Of a stretch of DNA of 64,000 nt, positions 10,667 to 19,396 are shown piece after piece. This DNA is from Candidatus Melainabacteria bacterium (GTDB taxonomy: Bacteria > Cyanobacteriota > Vampirovibrionia > Obscuribacterales > Obscuribacteraceae), in NCBI GenBank assembly GCA_027451745.1, contig DAIDIP010000016.1:21987-85986 (forward strand), given 5' to 3'. The position numbers and the translations under genes were made by a program. Under the pieces are notes generated by a model, which searched no databases, had not been told where the DNA came from, and saw only the letters and a list, made by a program, of their open reading frames with translations. The number at the start of each line of letters is the position of its first letter. Position 1 is the first letter of the stretch.

Positions 10667-11413
10667 ATGGCACCTAATAAGTTTTACCGAATAGCTAGAA
10701 TAACAAAACCTGTCGGAAAGGGAGCCACAGGAAGCGTGTTTGTTGATCTTAGTGCCATAGCCAAAACAAACCAGATTGTTCCGTATTGTGTTCCCAACGA
10801 GTACATTGCAGCCAAGCTAGGTGATTTTATAGGATTACCAGTACCACCGGCTGGATTAATTGCTCAGTCATCTACCAGTGAAATCTGGTTTTGTTCCTTG
10901 GATTTTAATTTTACGGGTAATAGTTTGCCGCCTATCGATGATGAGAAGTGCATTAAGCTGTTGCCAAGGGAGTCAACAGGAGTTATATTATTTGATGTGT
11001 TGATTGGCAATCCAGATCGGCACAGGGAAAATATATCTCTCGACGACAGTTCCCAACCGGCGCGTCTATCATTATTCGATCACAGCCATGCACTCTTAGG
11101 GGATACCGCCGGGGAAGCTACTGCCAGGTTAGTTTCGATAAAAAGCACTCTAGGCATCTCAGGACACTGCCTTTTGGGTAAAATACAAACAGGTGATTAT
11201 CTTCAATACTGGGTTAATAAAATAACTGAGATTCCAGACTTTTTTATAGATGACATTTGTAAAGAAGTAGAAGGCTTAGGGGCAAATTCGAAAGAACTTG
11301 ATGAAGTCAAAACATTTTTAAAAAACCGTCGAGACAATTTCATACAACTACTTAATCATCACCAAATTGAGTTTTCGGGGATAAAACAATGGCCAATCTT
11401 AAAGAACCAATGA
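10667..11413 (+). CDS. HipA_2-family (HipA-like) kinase domain protein
   Basis: This protein resembles the short HipA-like kinases (HipA_2 type) that lack the HipA N-subdomain. It shows a glycine-rich loop (GKGATGSVF), the NEYIAAKLGDFIGLPVPPAG helix region, the catalytic loop GNPDRHRENI (catalytic Asp and metal-binding Asn) and the metal-binding LFDHSHAL. The usual short strand carrying the ATP-contacting lysine before NEYIAAK is not obvious, so activity may be altered. I chose ATG 10667; a TTG at 10649 in the same frame is possible. Its end overlaps the DUF3037 gene by 25 bases, which implies translational coupling. The kinase/DUF3037 pairing is one I know as recurrent; its role (toxin, defence or regulation) is not established here. 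Confidence 0.72.
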   Translation: MAPNKFYRIARITKPVGKGATGSVFVDLSAIAKTNQIVPYCVPNEYIAAKLGDFIGLPVPPAGLIAQSSTSEIWFCSLDFNFTGNSLPPIDDEKCIKLLPRESTGVILFDVLIGNPDRHRENISLDDSSQPARLSLFDHSHALLGDTAGEATARLVSIKSTLGISGHCLLGKIQTGDYLQYWVNKITEIPDFFIDDICKEVEGLGANSKELDEVKTFLKNRRDNFIQLLNHHQIEFSGIKQWPILKNQ

Positions 11414-12282
11414 CACCCAGATATTTATTAGCTAAATACATCCCAGACATGGCTAGATATGAGCCAAAAAATATTGGTGTTATCGTTTGGTCACCTTACG
11501 GCATTAAATGCCGCTTTCTGGCAGAAAAACCACTTAACCCCAGCAATATAGATGGGCGCAGTATACCTCCATTCGTCACCAATTCTTACGCTTATAGACA
11601 ATGGATTACCTTTTGGACCAAGGAAGCCAGTAAATCGGTTATAGAACCAGTATGTGGCGGAGAGCCTGTTTCATCGAGTAGTCCGCACATGATGGATGTG
11701 TTAAGACAAACGAGTAAAGATAATTTCGTTTTAGAAGAGGGTGGTTATCTTCTGGACGCTATCGGGCAAGAGGATATTCAACATTTTGTTGATTACTTAT
11801 TTGATACTCTTGTAAATCAGTCCGAGCCAGAGGAACCTAAAGATCCAACCCTAAATGAAATATCGGAAGATGTTATCGCAAAGTCAAACATCCGCTCTAC
11901 TCCCTATTTCCATGACGATTACCCGTTAAAATTGGAGATAGACAGCGTTGAAGATATAGCAAAATTTAGTCATGTCTACCAAAACGGCAAAGTAAGCGTT
12001 GTACAAAAGATAGCCATATCAAAGCTATTGGATAAGAACGTTCATAGCGCTGCCTGGCAATTTGAAAAAGTACGAGAAGCTAAGTTGGTTAAAAAGACCG
12101 AGGACATGCTGGCACTCATTTATGCCACACCTGAGCAACAAGCCGATACTCGAACCAATCAATTATTGCGTGTTCTTGGATCTGTCGCGCCAGTAATAAA
12201 TCTCTATACCCAACGAGAAGACTTTGAACACTGGTTAAGGGCACTCTATAAAATGAGTCAAAAAGGAAAACAGCGTAGCTAA
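11389..12282 (+). CDS. DUF3037-domain protein
   Basis: The N-terminus (YLLAKYIPDMARYEPKNIGV) matches the start of DUF3037 proteins, whose molecular function is unknown. At 297 residues it is about twice the shortest members; the second half is an uncharacterised alpha-rich extension. The ATG lies inside the 3' end of the HipA-like gene (25-base overlap), the arrangement expected for a two-component module. About 100 bases separate it from the nuclease gene downstream. Confidence 0.68.
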   Translation: MANLKEPMTPRYLLAKYIPDMARYEPKNIGVIVWSPYGIKCRFLAEKPLNPSNIDGRSIPPFVTNSYAYRQWITFWTKEASKSVIEPVCGGEPVSSSSPHMMDVLRQTSKDNFVLEEGGYLLDAIGQEDIQHFVDYLFDTLVNQSEPEEPKDPTLNEISEDVIAKSNIRSTPYFHDDYPLKLEIDSVEDIAKFSHVYQNGKVSVVQKIAISKLLDKNVHSAAWQFEKVREAKLVKKTEDMLALIYATPEQQADTRTNQLLRVLGSVAPVINLYTQREDFEHWLRALYKMSQKGKQRS

Positions 12283-12388
12283 GCCACTTCCTATGAAATT
12301 CAAATTGGCGAGTTAACTTAAGAGAACCTTATATTATGGTACAAAAAACGGCATATCGTACCCTTCACCATTTTGATATTAAACCGTA

Positions 12389-13126
12389 ATGGATAAACAT
12401 TGGATCATTTCTGAAATTAGACGTACCGCCTCAGAAAATGATGGTGTCCCTTTAGGAGTTAAGAAGTTCCAAAAAATTACTGGTATCAGTACAAATAGGT
12501 TTTTGGGTAAGTATTGGCGCACCTGGGCGGAAGCCTTGAATGAGGCGGGTTTTTCGGAAAATAAATTCAATACTGGCCGTGACATAGATTTTTTGCTAGT
12601 TTGCTTAGCAAAACTGACGCGAACTTTGCGCAGATTTCCCGCAGCAGTAGATATAAAGCTAGCGAGAAGAGATGACAGTGCATTTCCTTCGGTCGATAGT
12701 TTTGATCGCCGCTTGGGTACACAATCCAGAAAAATTGGGCTCATCAAAAAATACGTCACCGAGCATGAAGAATATGCTGACATTCTTGAGCTCCTACCGC
12801 AAGGTAAAAATGCGGGAGATACTTTTGATCAATACCCAGATACAAATGTGAAAACGAAAGATGGCTTCGTGTATCTAGGAATGTTGAAGATTGATACCAA
12901 GAAACGCTATAAAATTGGCAAGACTAACTTTGTAGAACGAAGACATTCAGAACTATCGTTTCAGCTCCCAGAAAAATTAGAGCTGGTCCACTACATTAGA
13001 ACTGATGACATGACCGGAATTGAGTCATATTGGCATAAACGCTTTGCTGATAAGAATACCAATGGTGAATGGTTCGACTTGTCGAGTGATGAAGTACGTG
13101 CTTTTAAGCTCAGAAAGTTTATGTAA
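12389..13126 (+). CDS. GIY-YIG nuclease-fold protein with N-terminal homing-endonuclease-associated repeats
   Basis: The C-terminal third (about 165-245) reads as a T5orf172/Mug113-type GIY-YIG domain: GFVYLGML (GxY), YKIGKTN (the K-I-G strand), VERRHSEL with the catalytic Arg region, and an ESYWHKRF stretch with the conserved Glu. Before it, two segments (about 8-55 and 65-110) look like the short helical repeats found with homing endonucleases (W-x-x-A-L-x-x-A-G-F pattern in WAEALNEAGF). It could be a free-standing nuclease of a selfish element or of a defence module. The start ATG at 12389 has no strong Shine-Dalgarno sequence. It closes the accessory block 9.9-13.1 kb. Confidence 0.72.
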   Translation: MDKHWIISEIRRTASENDGVPLGVKKFQKITGISTNRFLGKYWRTWAEALNEAGFSENKFNTGRDIDFLLVCLAKLTRTLRRFPAAVDIKLARRDDSAFPSVDSFDRRLGTQSRKIGLIKKYVTEHEEYADILELLPQGKNAGDTFDQYPDTNVKTKDGFVYLGMLKIDTKKRYKIGKTNFVERRHSELSFQLPEKLELVHYIRTDDMTGIESYWHKRFADKNTNGEWFDLSSDEVRAFKLRKFM

Positions 13127-13264
13127 TGCCCGGCTTCCGATTTCGGAAAAAATCAATCCATGCCATTAAAACCACCAGGATCTCCATATCGCCAGAACCT
13201 GCACCAATAGCGCATTTTATAACATAGAGAAACCTTGGGAAAAACTCAGAAAATACTGGTGTAA

Positions 13265-14557
13265 TTATTTCACTGGCTTTAATTCTTTTATAATCCGTTG
13301 CACTTCTAACACCAAACGAATATAAAACCAGATCAATATTGTTATCAGTATTGGCGAAGCAATGTTTTTTATATTATTGAATCCAAAAACAATTAAGTAC
13401 AAATCAATAAATAACCAAGTCGCTACCAGGTCTCTAATTAGCTTCTTATTTGCATTAAAAATCGGGCTGCCAAAAATTAGCATTCCGCCTATTACTAAAA
13501 CACTTAGATCATAAAAGAGCAGATGTCTAGATACCATCGGTAAAACAAAAATTCCCAAAACAAAGGGAACTACAATCTTATTTTTATTATCAGCGCCTTT
13601 GGCTAATTGTTTGCAAATAAACAAAGCATGAATCGCAATAATCATAACAAGCAAATAGACCGCGATTTGTAGAACCGCTTTATGGTCAGCAGGTAGTCTT
13701 TCTAATACTGCCATAGGCCAAGAACTCACCATATAACTTCCTTTGGTGTAAAGATAATCTTCCAGTATTGCTCCTTGCATCAAAGAGGAGATCCAATTCT
13801 GGCATATCGAAGGGCCCAAACAAAAAATATTGCCTAGCAGCAAACCAACCATGCCAATGATAAAACCAATAATATTGATCCAATGCTTGGTCATCAGTTG
13901 ATAAGCGATCAATAACAATACAACAGGCAAAAATTGCGGCTTAAGAAAAATAAGCGACCATGCGAGTCCTCCTGCAAATGGATGTCCTTTCATCAACATG
14001 AAATATCCTGCCGATAAAGGTAAAAGAACAAAAACCAAATCTAATTGTCCAGCAAAAAAGTGCTGAAAAATAGGAGCATACAAAAGACTCATACAAAAAT
14101 AAGTGTTCCATCTTTGCTTAATTGTACTGGCAATAAATACACAAGATAATAAAAGGGCGAAGATAGAAAGCATTTGCCAAAAGATATATGCAGCATGCGG
14201 CGACAAACAACTAAGTGGTTGAGTAGCAAATGCTACCAGAGGTGGATACAAGAAAATTGTTCTAGCACACTGAGGCATATGAGGTAATTGCTTGTGAGCA
14301 TAGTCATTAAAGGGCGACGTTGTTGCGCTTGGCTCTAAATACAATTCACTTGCTTTGCCATCTTTAACCATACTGCCAGCTATATAAATAGATCCAGAAA
14401 AATCGGTAGCATGAATATTGTCGGGACTAGTTATAGCCGCATATATCAAGAAGAGTAGGACTAAAAATGCCAGGCTCCTCGATAAAAAATCTATTGTCGA
14501 CAAACGTTTTGGCTGAGCTGTCGCAAGACTTTCATTATTTTTATTCTCTGACATCAT
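13265..14557 (-). CDS. GT87-family (DUF2029) membrane glycosyltransferase
   Basis: This polytopic protein (about ten hydrophobic segments over 430 residues) has the DUF2029/GT87 layout: an N-terminal segment, then an extracytoplasmic loop with YIAGSMVKDGKASELY and a tyrosine/proline motif (TIFLYPPLVA), later FAGQLDLVFVLLPLSAGYF and LAWSLIFLKPQF. GT87 enzymes use polyprenyl-phosphate sugars to glycosylate acceptors on the outer face of the membrane. It is the last gene of a four-gene minus-strand unit and is a clear paralogue of the gene just upstream (14572-15894). The sugar and acceptor are unknown. Confidence 0.82.
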   Translation of the reverse strand: MMSENKNNESLATAQPKRLSTIDFLSRSLAFLVLLFLIYAAITSPDNIHATDFSGSIYIAGSMVKDGKASELYLEPSATTSPFNDYAHKQLPHMPQCARTIFLYPPLVAFATQPLSCLSPHAAYIFWQMLSIFALLLSCVFIASTIKQRWNTYFCMSLLYAPIFQHFFAGQLDLVFVLLPLSAGYFMLMKGHPFAGGLAWSLIFLKPQFLPVVLLLIAYQLMTKHWINIIGFIIGMVGLLLGNIFCLGPSICQNWISSLMQGAILEDYLYTKGSYMVSSWPMAVLERLPADHKAVLQIAVYLLVMIIAIHALFICKQLAKGADNKNKIVVPFVLGIFVLPMVSRHLLFYDLSVLVIGGMLIFGSPIFNANKKLIRDLVATWLFIDLYLIVFGFNNIKNIASPILITILIWFYIRLVLEVQRIIKELKPVK

Positions 14558-14571
14558 GCTTTTCCTGTTAT

Positions 14572-15894
14572 TCAGCCAGCCAAAGACGTTTCTGAGTGAT
14601 TAGCAAGTTCTTGTCTGTATTTTTTCACAGTAATAAAAACGCGAATATAAATCCACACTAATAACGCTATCAAGATTCTTGACTGGATAGATGCTGACTT
14701 CATAGAAATAAAACCTATCATATACAAATCCATCAATATCCAAGCAATAAAAACGTCTGTTATCAACCTTTTATTGGCTCGCAAACTTTTTACGCCAAAA
14801 ATAAGCATGCCCGCAAGAGCAAATACACCTAAATCATAAAAAAGTAAATATCGAGCAACAATCGGTAAAATAGCAATTCCTAAAATAAGAATCAAAGGAG
14901 CTACACTTTCTTCATCTGTTTTTGCCGTTCTAATCAATTGTCTGCATAGAAAGAGGGCCTGCACAAAAAGAACAGTCCCAAAAAAATATACTAATGTGTG
15001 CAAAACTGGTTTAAACTCAAACGAACTTTGTTCAAAAAGCTTCATCGGTAAAGAGCTAACTAAGTATCTAGAGGCAGGATAAATATTATCTGATAAGACT
15101 ACATGAGCTCGTAAAAGCATAAACCATGCCGTTGCAATTTTTGGTCCGAAACAAAAAATGTTGATCACAGCACTTGAAAAAATTCCGATAGTAAAACCAT
15201 AAAGTGCCTTTAGCCTTCCTGATATCGCATAGGAACCAATAAAAAGAAAAATGACTGGAAAAAATTGTGGTTTCAGTGACAGTATCGACCAGACTAAACC
15301 TGCCAATATTGCCTTCTTTCTTTGAAAAAGAAAATATCCAAAGGACAACGGTAAAAGAACCATAACTAAATCCATTTGTCCTTCGAAAAGCAAATGAAAC
15401 ACAGGTCCAAAAAGAATGCTCAAAAAAAAGAACGAGTCCCAGTGCTTATTAGTCGTTTTGGATATGAAAATTGTTGAAAGCAAAAGAGCGAATACACAAA
15501 AGCTCTGCCAAATTACAAAAGCTGTGCGCAATGGGAAACAAGCGAAGAATTTTGCCATTAAAGCTATAAACGGTGGATAAAGAAAAGCAGTAGTGCTTGT
15601 CACAGGCATAAGTTCCAAGCACCTATGCGTATATAGATTAAAGGCAGAATTATCAAAATTGTTCTTACTCGGGTTGAGATAAAGTTCAGTAACTTTACCA
15701 TCTTCAACCATACGTCCTGCGCTATAAGTAACATTCGCAAAATCCGTCTTCCATAATTGACCAGAGAAATTGATTGACGCATAAGCTAAAAACGCCAAAA
15801 GCAAAATGGATAATATACGTGTGAAAAAAAATAATTTTCGAGCCGCAAAACTATTTGCTAATTCAGAAAATCCAATTTTCGACATATGCTTCAT
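14572..15894 (-). CDS. GT87-family (DUF2029) membrane glycosyltransferase, paralogue
   Basis: Same architecture as its downstream neighbour: YSAGRMVEDGKVTELYL, TTAFLYPPFIALMAK, FEGQMDLVMVLLPLSFGYF and WSILSLKPQFFPV occur at matching positions. The two genes are 14 bases apart and probably arose by tandem duplication. Similarity by eye is moderate, so the duplication is not recent and the two may have different acceptors. It follows the DUF362 lipoprotein gene by about 30 bases. Confidence 0.82.
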   Translation of the reverse strand: MKHMSKIGFSELANSFAARKLFFFTRILSILLLAFLAYASINFSGQLWKTDFANVTYSAGRMVEDGKVTELYLNPSKNNFDNSAFNLYTHRCLELMPVTSTTAFLYPPFIALMAKFFACFPLRTAFVIWQSFCVFALLLSTIFISKTTNKHWDSFFFLSILFGPVFHLLFEGQMDLVMVLLPLSFGYFLFQRKKAILAGLVWSILSLKPQFFPVIFLFIGSYAISGRLKALYGFTIGIFSSAVINIFCFGPKIATAWFMLLRAHVVLSDNIYPASRYLVSSLPMKLFEQSSFEFKPVLHTLVYFFGTVLFVQALFLCRQLIRTAKTDEESVAPLILILGIAILPIVARYLLFYDLGVFALAGMLIFGVKSLRANKRLITDVFIAWILMDLYMIGFISMKSASIQSRILIALLVWIYIRVFITVKKYRQELANHSETSLAG

Positions 15895-15924
15895 CTTTTT
15901 TTACACGTTTGTAGCACAAGTCTA

Positions 15925-16998
15925 CTAACTCGCACCAGACTGTGATTGATTGCTCAACAGTTTATCTGAAAGTTTTCTATCTTTTAAATATGTAACTGGC
16001 CTTTTGAAGTCACTTACTACATCCTTAATATTAGCGCCCACTATCTTGATTTCAGAAGGATCAACATTACCTATTACTTGCCCAGCTACTCTAATGTAAT
16101 CAAGCTCACTTAGGTCATATCCCATTATTCTGGCGCAAACCGCATCCACAGCTGCTGGATCACTACCGGCAATAATCAAACCCATTTCTTTGGCTGTACC
16201 ATTAATCGGTCCATCTCCTTCCATCGCCGTTATTGCATCCACTATGGATAAGCGAGTGGGAACAAGTCGATTTATATCAAGAATGCAATGAGGTATTCCA
16301 GCAAAATGTAAGAAGTTCTTTGGAAAACCGTACTTGCGCCCAGGGAAAAGGCCAAATAAATTTTTCATTGCGCAAGTCATGCCTACCCAGTGATGTGTTT
16401 TCATCTTTGGTACACTCACTACGGCATCAGCCTCTACTATTGTTTTAGGTAGTATAAAGTGGTCGACATTGGCAAAACTATGCTCTATAGGCACCTCGAC
16501 AGAATCATCTAAGTTGAGATCTATAAAAGGCAGGCCCATTTCTTTACAAATCTGCCCTATGCCCGTCGTTGCAAGAATTTGCTCAGTATCTCGCATATGT
16601 CCAGGTCCCTCAGCAATAATTATTTTTCTTGCACCTAAATAATCCACAACTTGAGCAGCTGCCCTCAATACTTCTGGACGAGTTGTTATCGGTGCATTAA
16701 TCGGACACTCAACCATATTAGGCTTCAATACGACAGTTTTGCCTTTAAAATCTCCGACTTTTAGCTCACTCATTTTGTCTTTGATAATGCCAAATAAATC
16801 ATCCTCATAAGATTTTGCTTTTAAAATACCTACTGTAGAAGGCGCTGCTAGACGATTAAGTTTTTGATGAGCGCTTGGTTCAGGTAGTTTTGTTAACAAA
16901 GGTGTGGGGAGCGCAGCACACCCTGCTAAAGCAACCGATGCCAAAGATGCTTTGAGAAATGATCTGCGCTCTATTTGATCTTTATCTGATTCAGACAA
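15925..16998 (-). CDS. DUF362-domain protein, Tat-exported lipoprotein
   Basis: The N-terminus has a twin-arginine signal (RRSFLKASLASVALAGC, residues 12-28) ending in a lipobox-like LAGC, so export folded and lipid-anchored is likely. The rest (357 residues) is a DUF362 domain, with KTVVLKPNMVECPINAPITT, a SVPKMKTHHWVGMTCAMKNL stretch and DPAAVDAVCARIMGYD. DUF362 proteins are often iron-sulfur associated; here no ferredoxin-type cysteine cluster is present. It lies between the cyclase-like gene (11 bases upstream) and the two GT87 genes, suggesting one cell-envelope modification pathway. Confidence 0.82.
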   Translation of the reverse strand: MSESDKDQIERRSFLKASLASVALAGCAALPTPLLTKLPEPSAHQKLNRLAAPSTVGILKAKSYEDDLFGIIKDKMSELKVGDFKGKTVVLKPNMVECPINAPITTRPEVLRAAAQVVDYLGARKIIIAEGPGHMRDTEQILATTGIGQICKEMGLPFIDLNLDDSVEVPIEHSFANVDHFILPKTIVEADAVVSVPKMKTHHWVGMTCAMKNLFGLFPGRKYGFPKNFLHFAGIPHCILDINRLVPTRLSIVDAITAMEGDGPINGTAKEMGLIIAGSDPAAVDAVCARIMGYDLSELDYIRVAGQVIGNVDPSEIKIVGANIKDVVSDFKRPVTYLKDRKLSDKLLSNQSQSGAS

Positions 16999-17009
16999 AA
17001 TACTTCCTC

Positions 17010-17981
17010 TTATATAACTTTGTTATTAGCGTTCGATTTTATTGGTCTTAACGGATTAACGTCATTAACAGTGTTCATAGCCAACAAAGACAGCGCTGTA
17101 ACGAAATAATTAGTACCAAAACTTCCATCTGCATTTTGTAAGGTTAGCAACTGCTTTAAATGTAGATCGCAATCATAACCGTGAGCATTTAATGCTAAAA
17201 CGGTCCAAGCAAGTGACATACTAGAATGATTGTTCTCTTCAATTTTGCTTAGATACTTGAGAGCATCTCTGACTCTATTATCTAATGGTTTATCAGGAAG
17301 AGCTAACAATGCCTCTGCTGTAGTAACTCTGTAAGGTGGATAAAAAGTCCCCAGAGAATAAAAACTACCATGATTCCAGCCGCCTCCTCTACAGGCATGA
17401 TCGAGCAAGAATTTATTAGCATGAAAAACTGCTGAAGAAGAAATTTCATCGTTTATTACAATTGGTATCTTGAGCGCCATTAAGCAATAAGATGTCGGCT
17501 CAATCCAGTTATAACAATCAGGATCCCAGGGCCATCCCCTCGCATAATGCAGTCCTGTAGCTCCTTTTGATAAAAGAAGCAGCAGCCTGGCTACTGGAGA
17601 TAAGAAATCAACACGCATCGACAATAAATAATGAATAGCATTCGTAAGTCCTCTTTCTATATCTTGCGCTCTTTTCCCGGACTGCGGCTGATAATAATCA
17701 ACGATCCGCAACGCAAGGACAGCAGGTCCGCTTGTCCAGTCAGATGTACCAAGACCTGGGCCAGTCGACCAGCCACCGTCAATATTTTGATTTTTTAATA
17801 GATAATCTATGACCGCTTCAATTGATGAGACGCCACTGCTTGCCAAAGCAATTAATGCCCAGGCCGTAGCTTCGGTAGAAGGAGACTGTTCAGCTGAAAA
17901 TAAATACGAACAAAAACCCTTAGCTAAATCAGCTTTGAGAAAGTCTTGGGTTTTAAATAACTGCTCTGCGTTATTGACCAC
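17010..17981 (-). CDS. Terpene-cyclase/prenyltransferase-like alpha-alpha barrel repeat protein
   Basis: It contains repeats of the squalene-cyclase/prenyltransferase kind: QNIDGGWSTGPG (about 70), RGGGWNHGSF (about 210) and LQNADGSFGTNYF (about 285), separated by Ala/Leu-rich helices. The canonical cyclase acid motif DXDD is not evident: the equivalent region carries only DWTSGPAVLALR. It is therefore a cyclase-fold protein of unknown activity, at 323 residues about half the size of squalene-hopene cyclase. No signal peptide is seen. It is the first gene of the minus-strand operon with DUF362 and two GT87 genes. Confidence 0.7.
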   Translation of the reverse strand: MVNNAEQLFKTQDFLKADLAKGFCSYLFSAEQSPSTEATAWALIALASSGVSSIEAVIDYLLKNQNIDGGWSTGPGLGTSDWTSGPAVLALRIVDYYQPQSGKRAQDIERGLTNAIHYLLSMRVDFLSPVARLLLLLSKGATGLHYARGWPWDPDCYNWIEPTSYCLMALKIPIVINDEISSSAVFHANKFLLDHACRGGGWNHGSFYSLGTFYPPYRVTTAEALLALPDKPLDNRVRDALKYLSKIEENNHSSMSLAWTVLALNAHGYDCDLHLKQLLTLQNADGSFGTNYFVTALSLLAMNTVNDVNPLRPIKSNANNKVI

Positions 17982-18048
17982 GAATTACTTCTATTAGTTA
18001 CTAATCGAACTTCTGATAATCAAAATATTCTATAATGATCCGACTTAA

Positions 18049-18249
18049 TTAAGATCCTTCTGAAACCATAGACGTCATTGCCGATCCAAGATACGAAAAT
18101 GTTTGGCTAATAGAATCTTTAAGTGTTCCGGCAAGTACTGAAACAATCAAAACACACATCAAAGCCACAAACGCCAGCACAGCCGTGTATTCTGTAAGCC
18201 CCTGTCCTGATTCATCTTCTATAAAAAGCTTCAGCAAATGAGCTGACAT
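18049..18249 (-). CDS. Flp-type pilin (stand-alone copy)
   Basis: Small type IVb pilin. The Flp motif G-x4-EY is present in SGQGLTEYTAV, with cleavage expected after the Gly preceding QGLTEY, followed by a hydrophobic helix and a short polar tail. I use ATG 18249, which has AGGGTG just upstream, rather than GTG 18258. It is transcribed away from the main Tad operon and is similar to the 18903-19097 pilin (shared FVA/AVLAFVA and GTLK-S-SQ elements). It may be a minor or alternative pilin. Confidence 0.85.
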   Translation of the reverse strand: MSAHLLKLFIEDESGQGLTEYTAVLAFVALMCVLIVSVLAGTLKDSISQTFSYLGSAMTSMVSEGS

Positions 18250-18902
18250 GATGGACACCCTGAAATAGGCGTGCTAAATAACTATTTTTCGGATCTCAAG
18301 ACCCGTGTTGTTGATCAAGAACTAGTAAGTATTCGGTGCTGCGAATTTTAAACGCCGTCTTGATATGAAGATCAAGCTAATTCCACTTTACGTCTTCTAT
18401 AGCGTTAGGGTATTATAATTTAATTATTAATCTTAAAGATAGAGTTCGACTCCTGTATTAAGTTCTCATAACTTCATTCAAAAATAAAAATCTTTAGCCA
18501 CTGGCAGCTTGATGTCTGGCATGAAAAAATATTAGGCCCTTTTTAAGTTTCTTTTATTTTATAAAGTGCCGCCAAATAATACATTGCAGACTCGGCCAAG
18601 CCTCTTACTTGTGTAAGACAAAAATTAAAATTCGCTTTTACCTCTTGGCGGTTCTTGCTCAGCACAGTACTATAAAAACAGTAGCCTGATTCCATTGTTC
18701 AAATTTGGTCAATAACGCTTTCCAAATAAGACATGGAAATTAGATACGCAAAAGGTAATTAAATTTTTTGTCCTATTATATTTACTATTAATTGAATAGA
18801 AAAATTACCGCTTTGACTCGTTCAATATTATGCGTCTTCTGATCAGGTTTTATTACTAACTTCATGAGTTGGTTTTTGTTTGTCTTAGCTAAGGAGGATA
18901 CT
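18250..18902. other. Intergenic region between the two divergent Flp pilin genes
   Basis: About 650 AT-rich bases with no reading frame that looks coding and no RNA gene recognised. It must hold the promoters of both pilin genes. The end nearest the plus-strand gene has a strong Shine-Dalgarno sequence, AAGGAGG, at 18891-18897. Its length, large for this compact window, suggests long regulatory leaders. Confidence 0.4.
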
Positions 18903-19097
18903 ATGTCTAATTTACTAAAACGCTTTGTTGCCGACGAGTCGGGGCAAGGTATTACAGAATACGGTGCTGTACTGGCATTCGTAGCTATCTTAGTAGCCCT
19001 GGTTGTGTCATTACTTTCAGGTACACTGAAAAACTCAGTCAGTCAATGTTTCTCAAGTCTGGCAAGCAGCATGACTGCCTTGGTAGCTGCATCATAA
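18903..19097 (+). CDS. flp: Flp/Fap-type major pilin
   Basis: 64-residue type IVb prepilin. The processing site is G-x4-EY in SGQGITEYGAV, followed by a 20-residue hydrophobic helix and a Ser/Ala-rich end. The ATG at 18903 is chosen because AAGGAGG lies 5 bases upstream; a longer frame starting at 18864 ignores this site. A 12-bp stem terminator follows 38 bases after the stop, so this pilin can be expressed at a higher level than the downstream assembly genes. It is predicted to be cut by the prepilin peptidase at 25788-26360. Confidence 0.9.
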   Translation: MSNLLKRFVADESGQGITEYGAVLAFVAILVALVVSLLSGTLKNSVSQCFSSLASSMTALVAAS

Positions 19098-19135
19098 TAT
19101 TTGCTAAGTTACCGATCTTTCAACAATGTGATGGT

Positions 19136-19163
19136 GATAAGGGAAGGGAAACCTTCCCTTATC
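19136..19163 (+). terminator. Hairpin terminator after the Flp pilin gene
   Basis: Perfect 12-bp inverted repeat GATAAGGGAAGG / CCTTCCCTTATC with a GAAA tetraloop, followed by ATTTATT. The T-run is weak, so it may be partly read through into cpaB. Confidence 0.85.
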
Positions 19164-19396
19164 ATTTATTGGACTTATAAATATTGATGCGAATAAAAAT
19201 TGTCCAAGCGTGGCAAGAAACTATCGGCAGCTATCATTAAATTTGCCAAGAATCATTCCATTTGATAGATCAAATTGCTTTGATCACTGATCTGGCTGCA
19301 TAATGGGAATGATATAAGCAGCATATGTTCTAATCTTAGTAATTCAAGGTCCAAAATGTTTAGTAAATCAAATAATCGAGAAAAGGGGGAAGCGTA

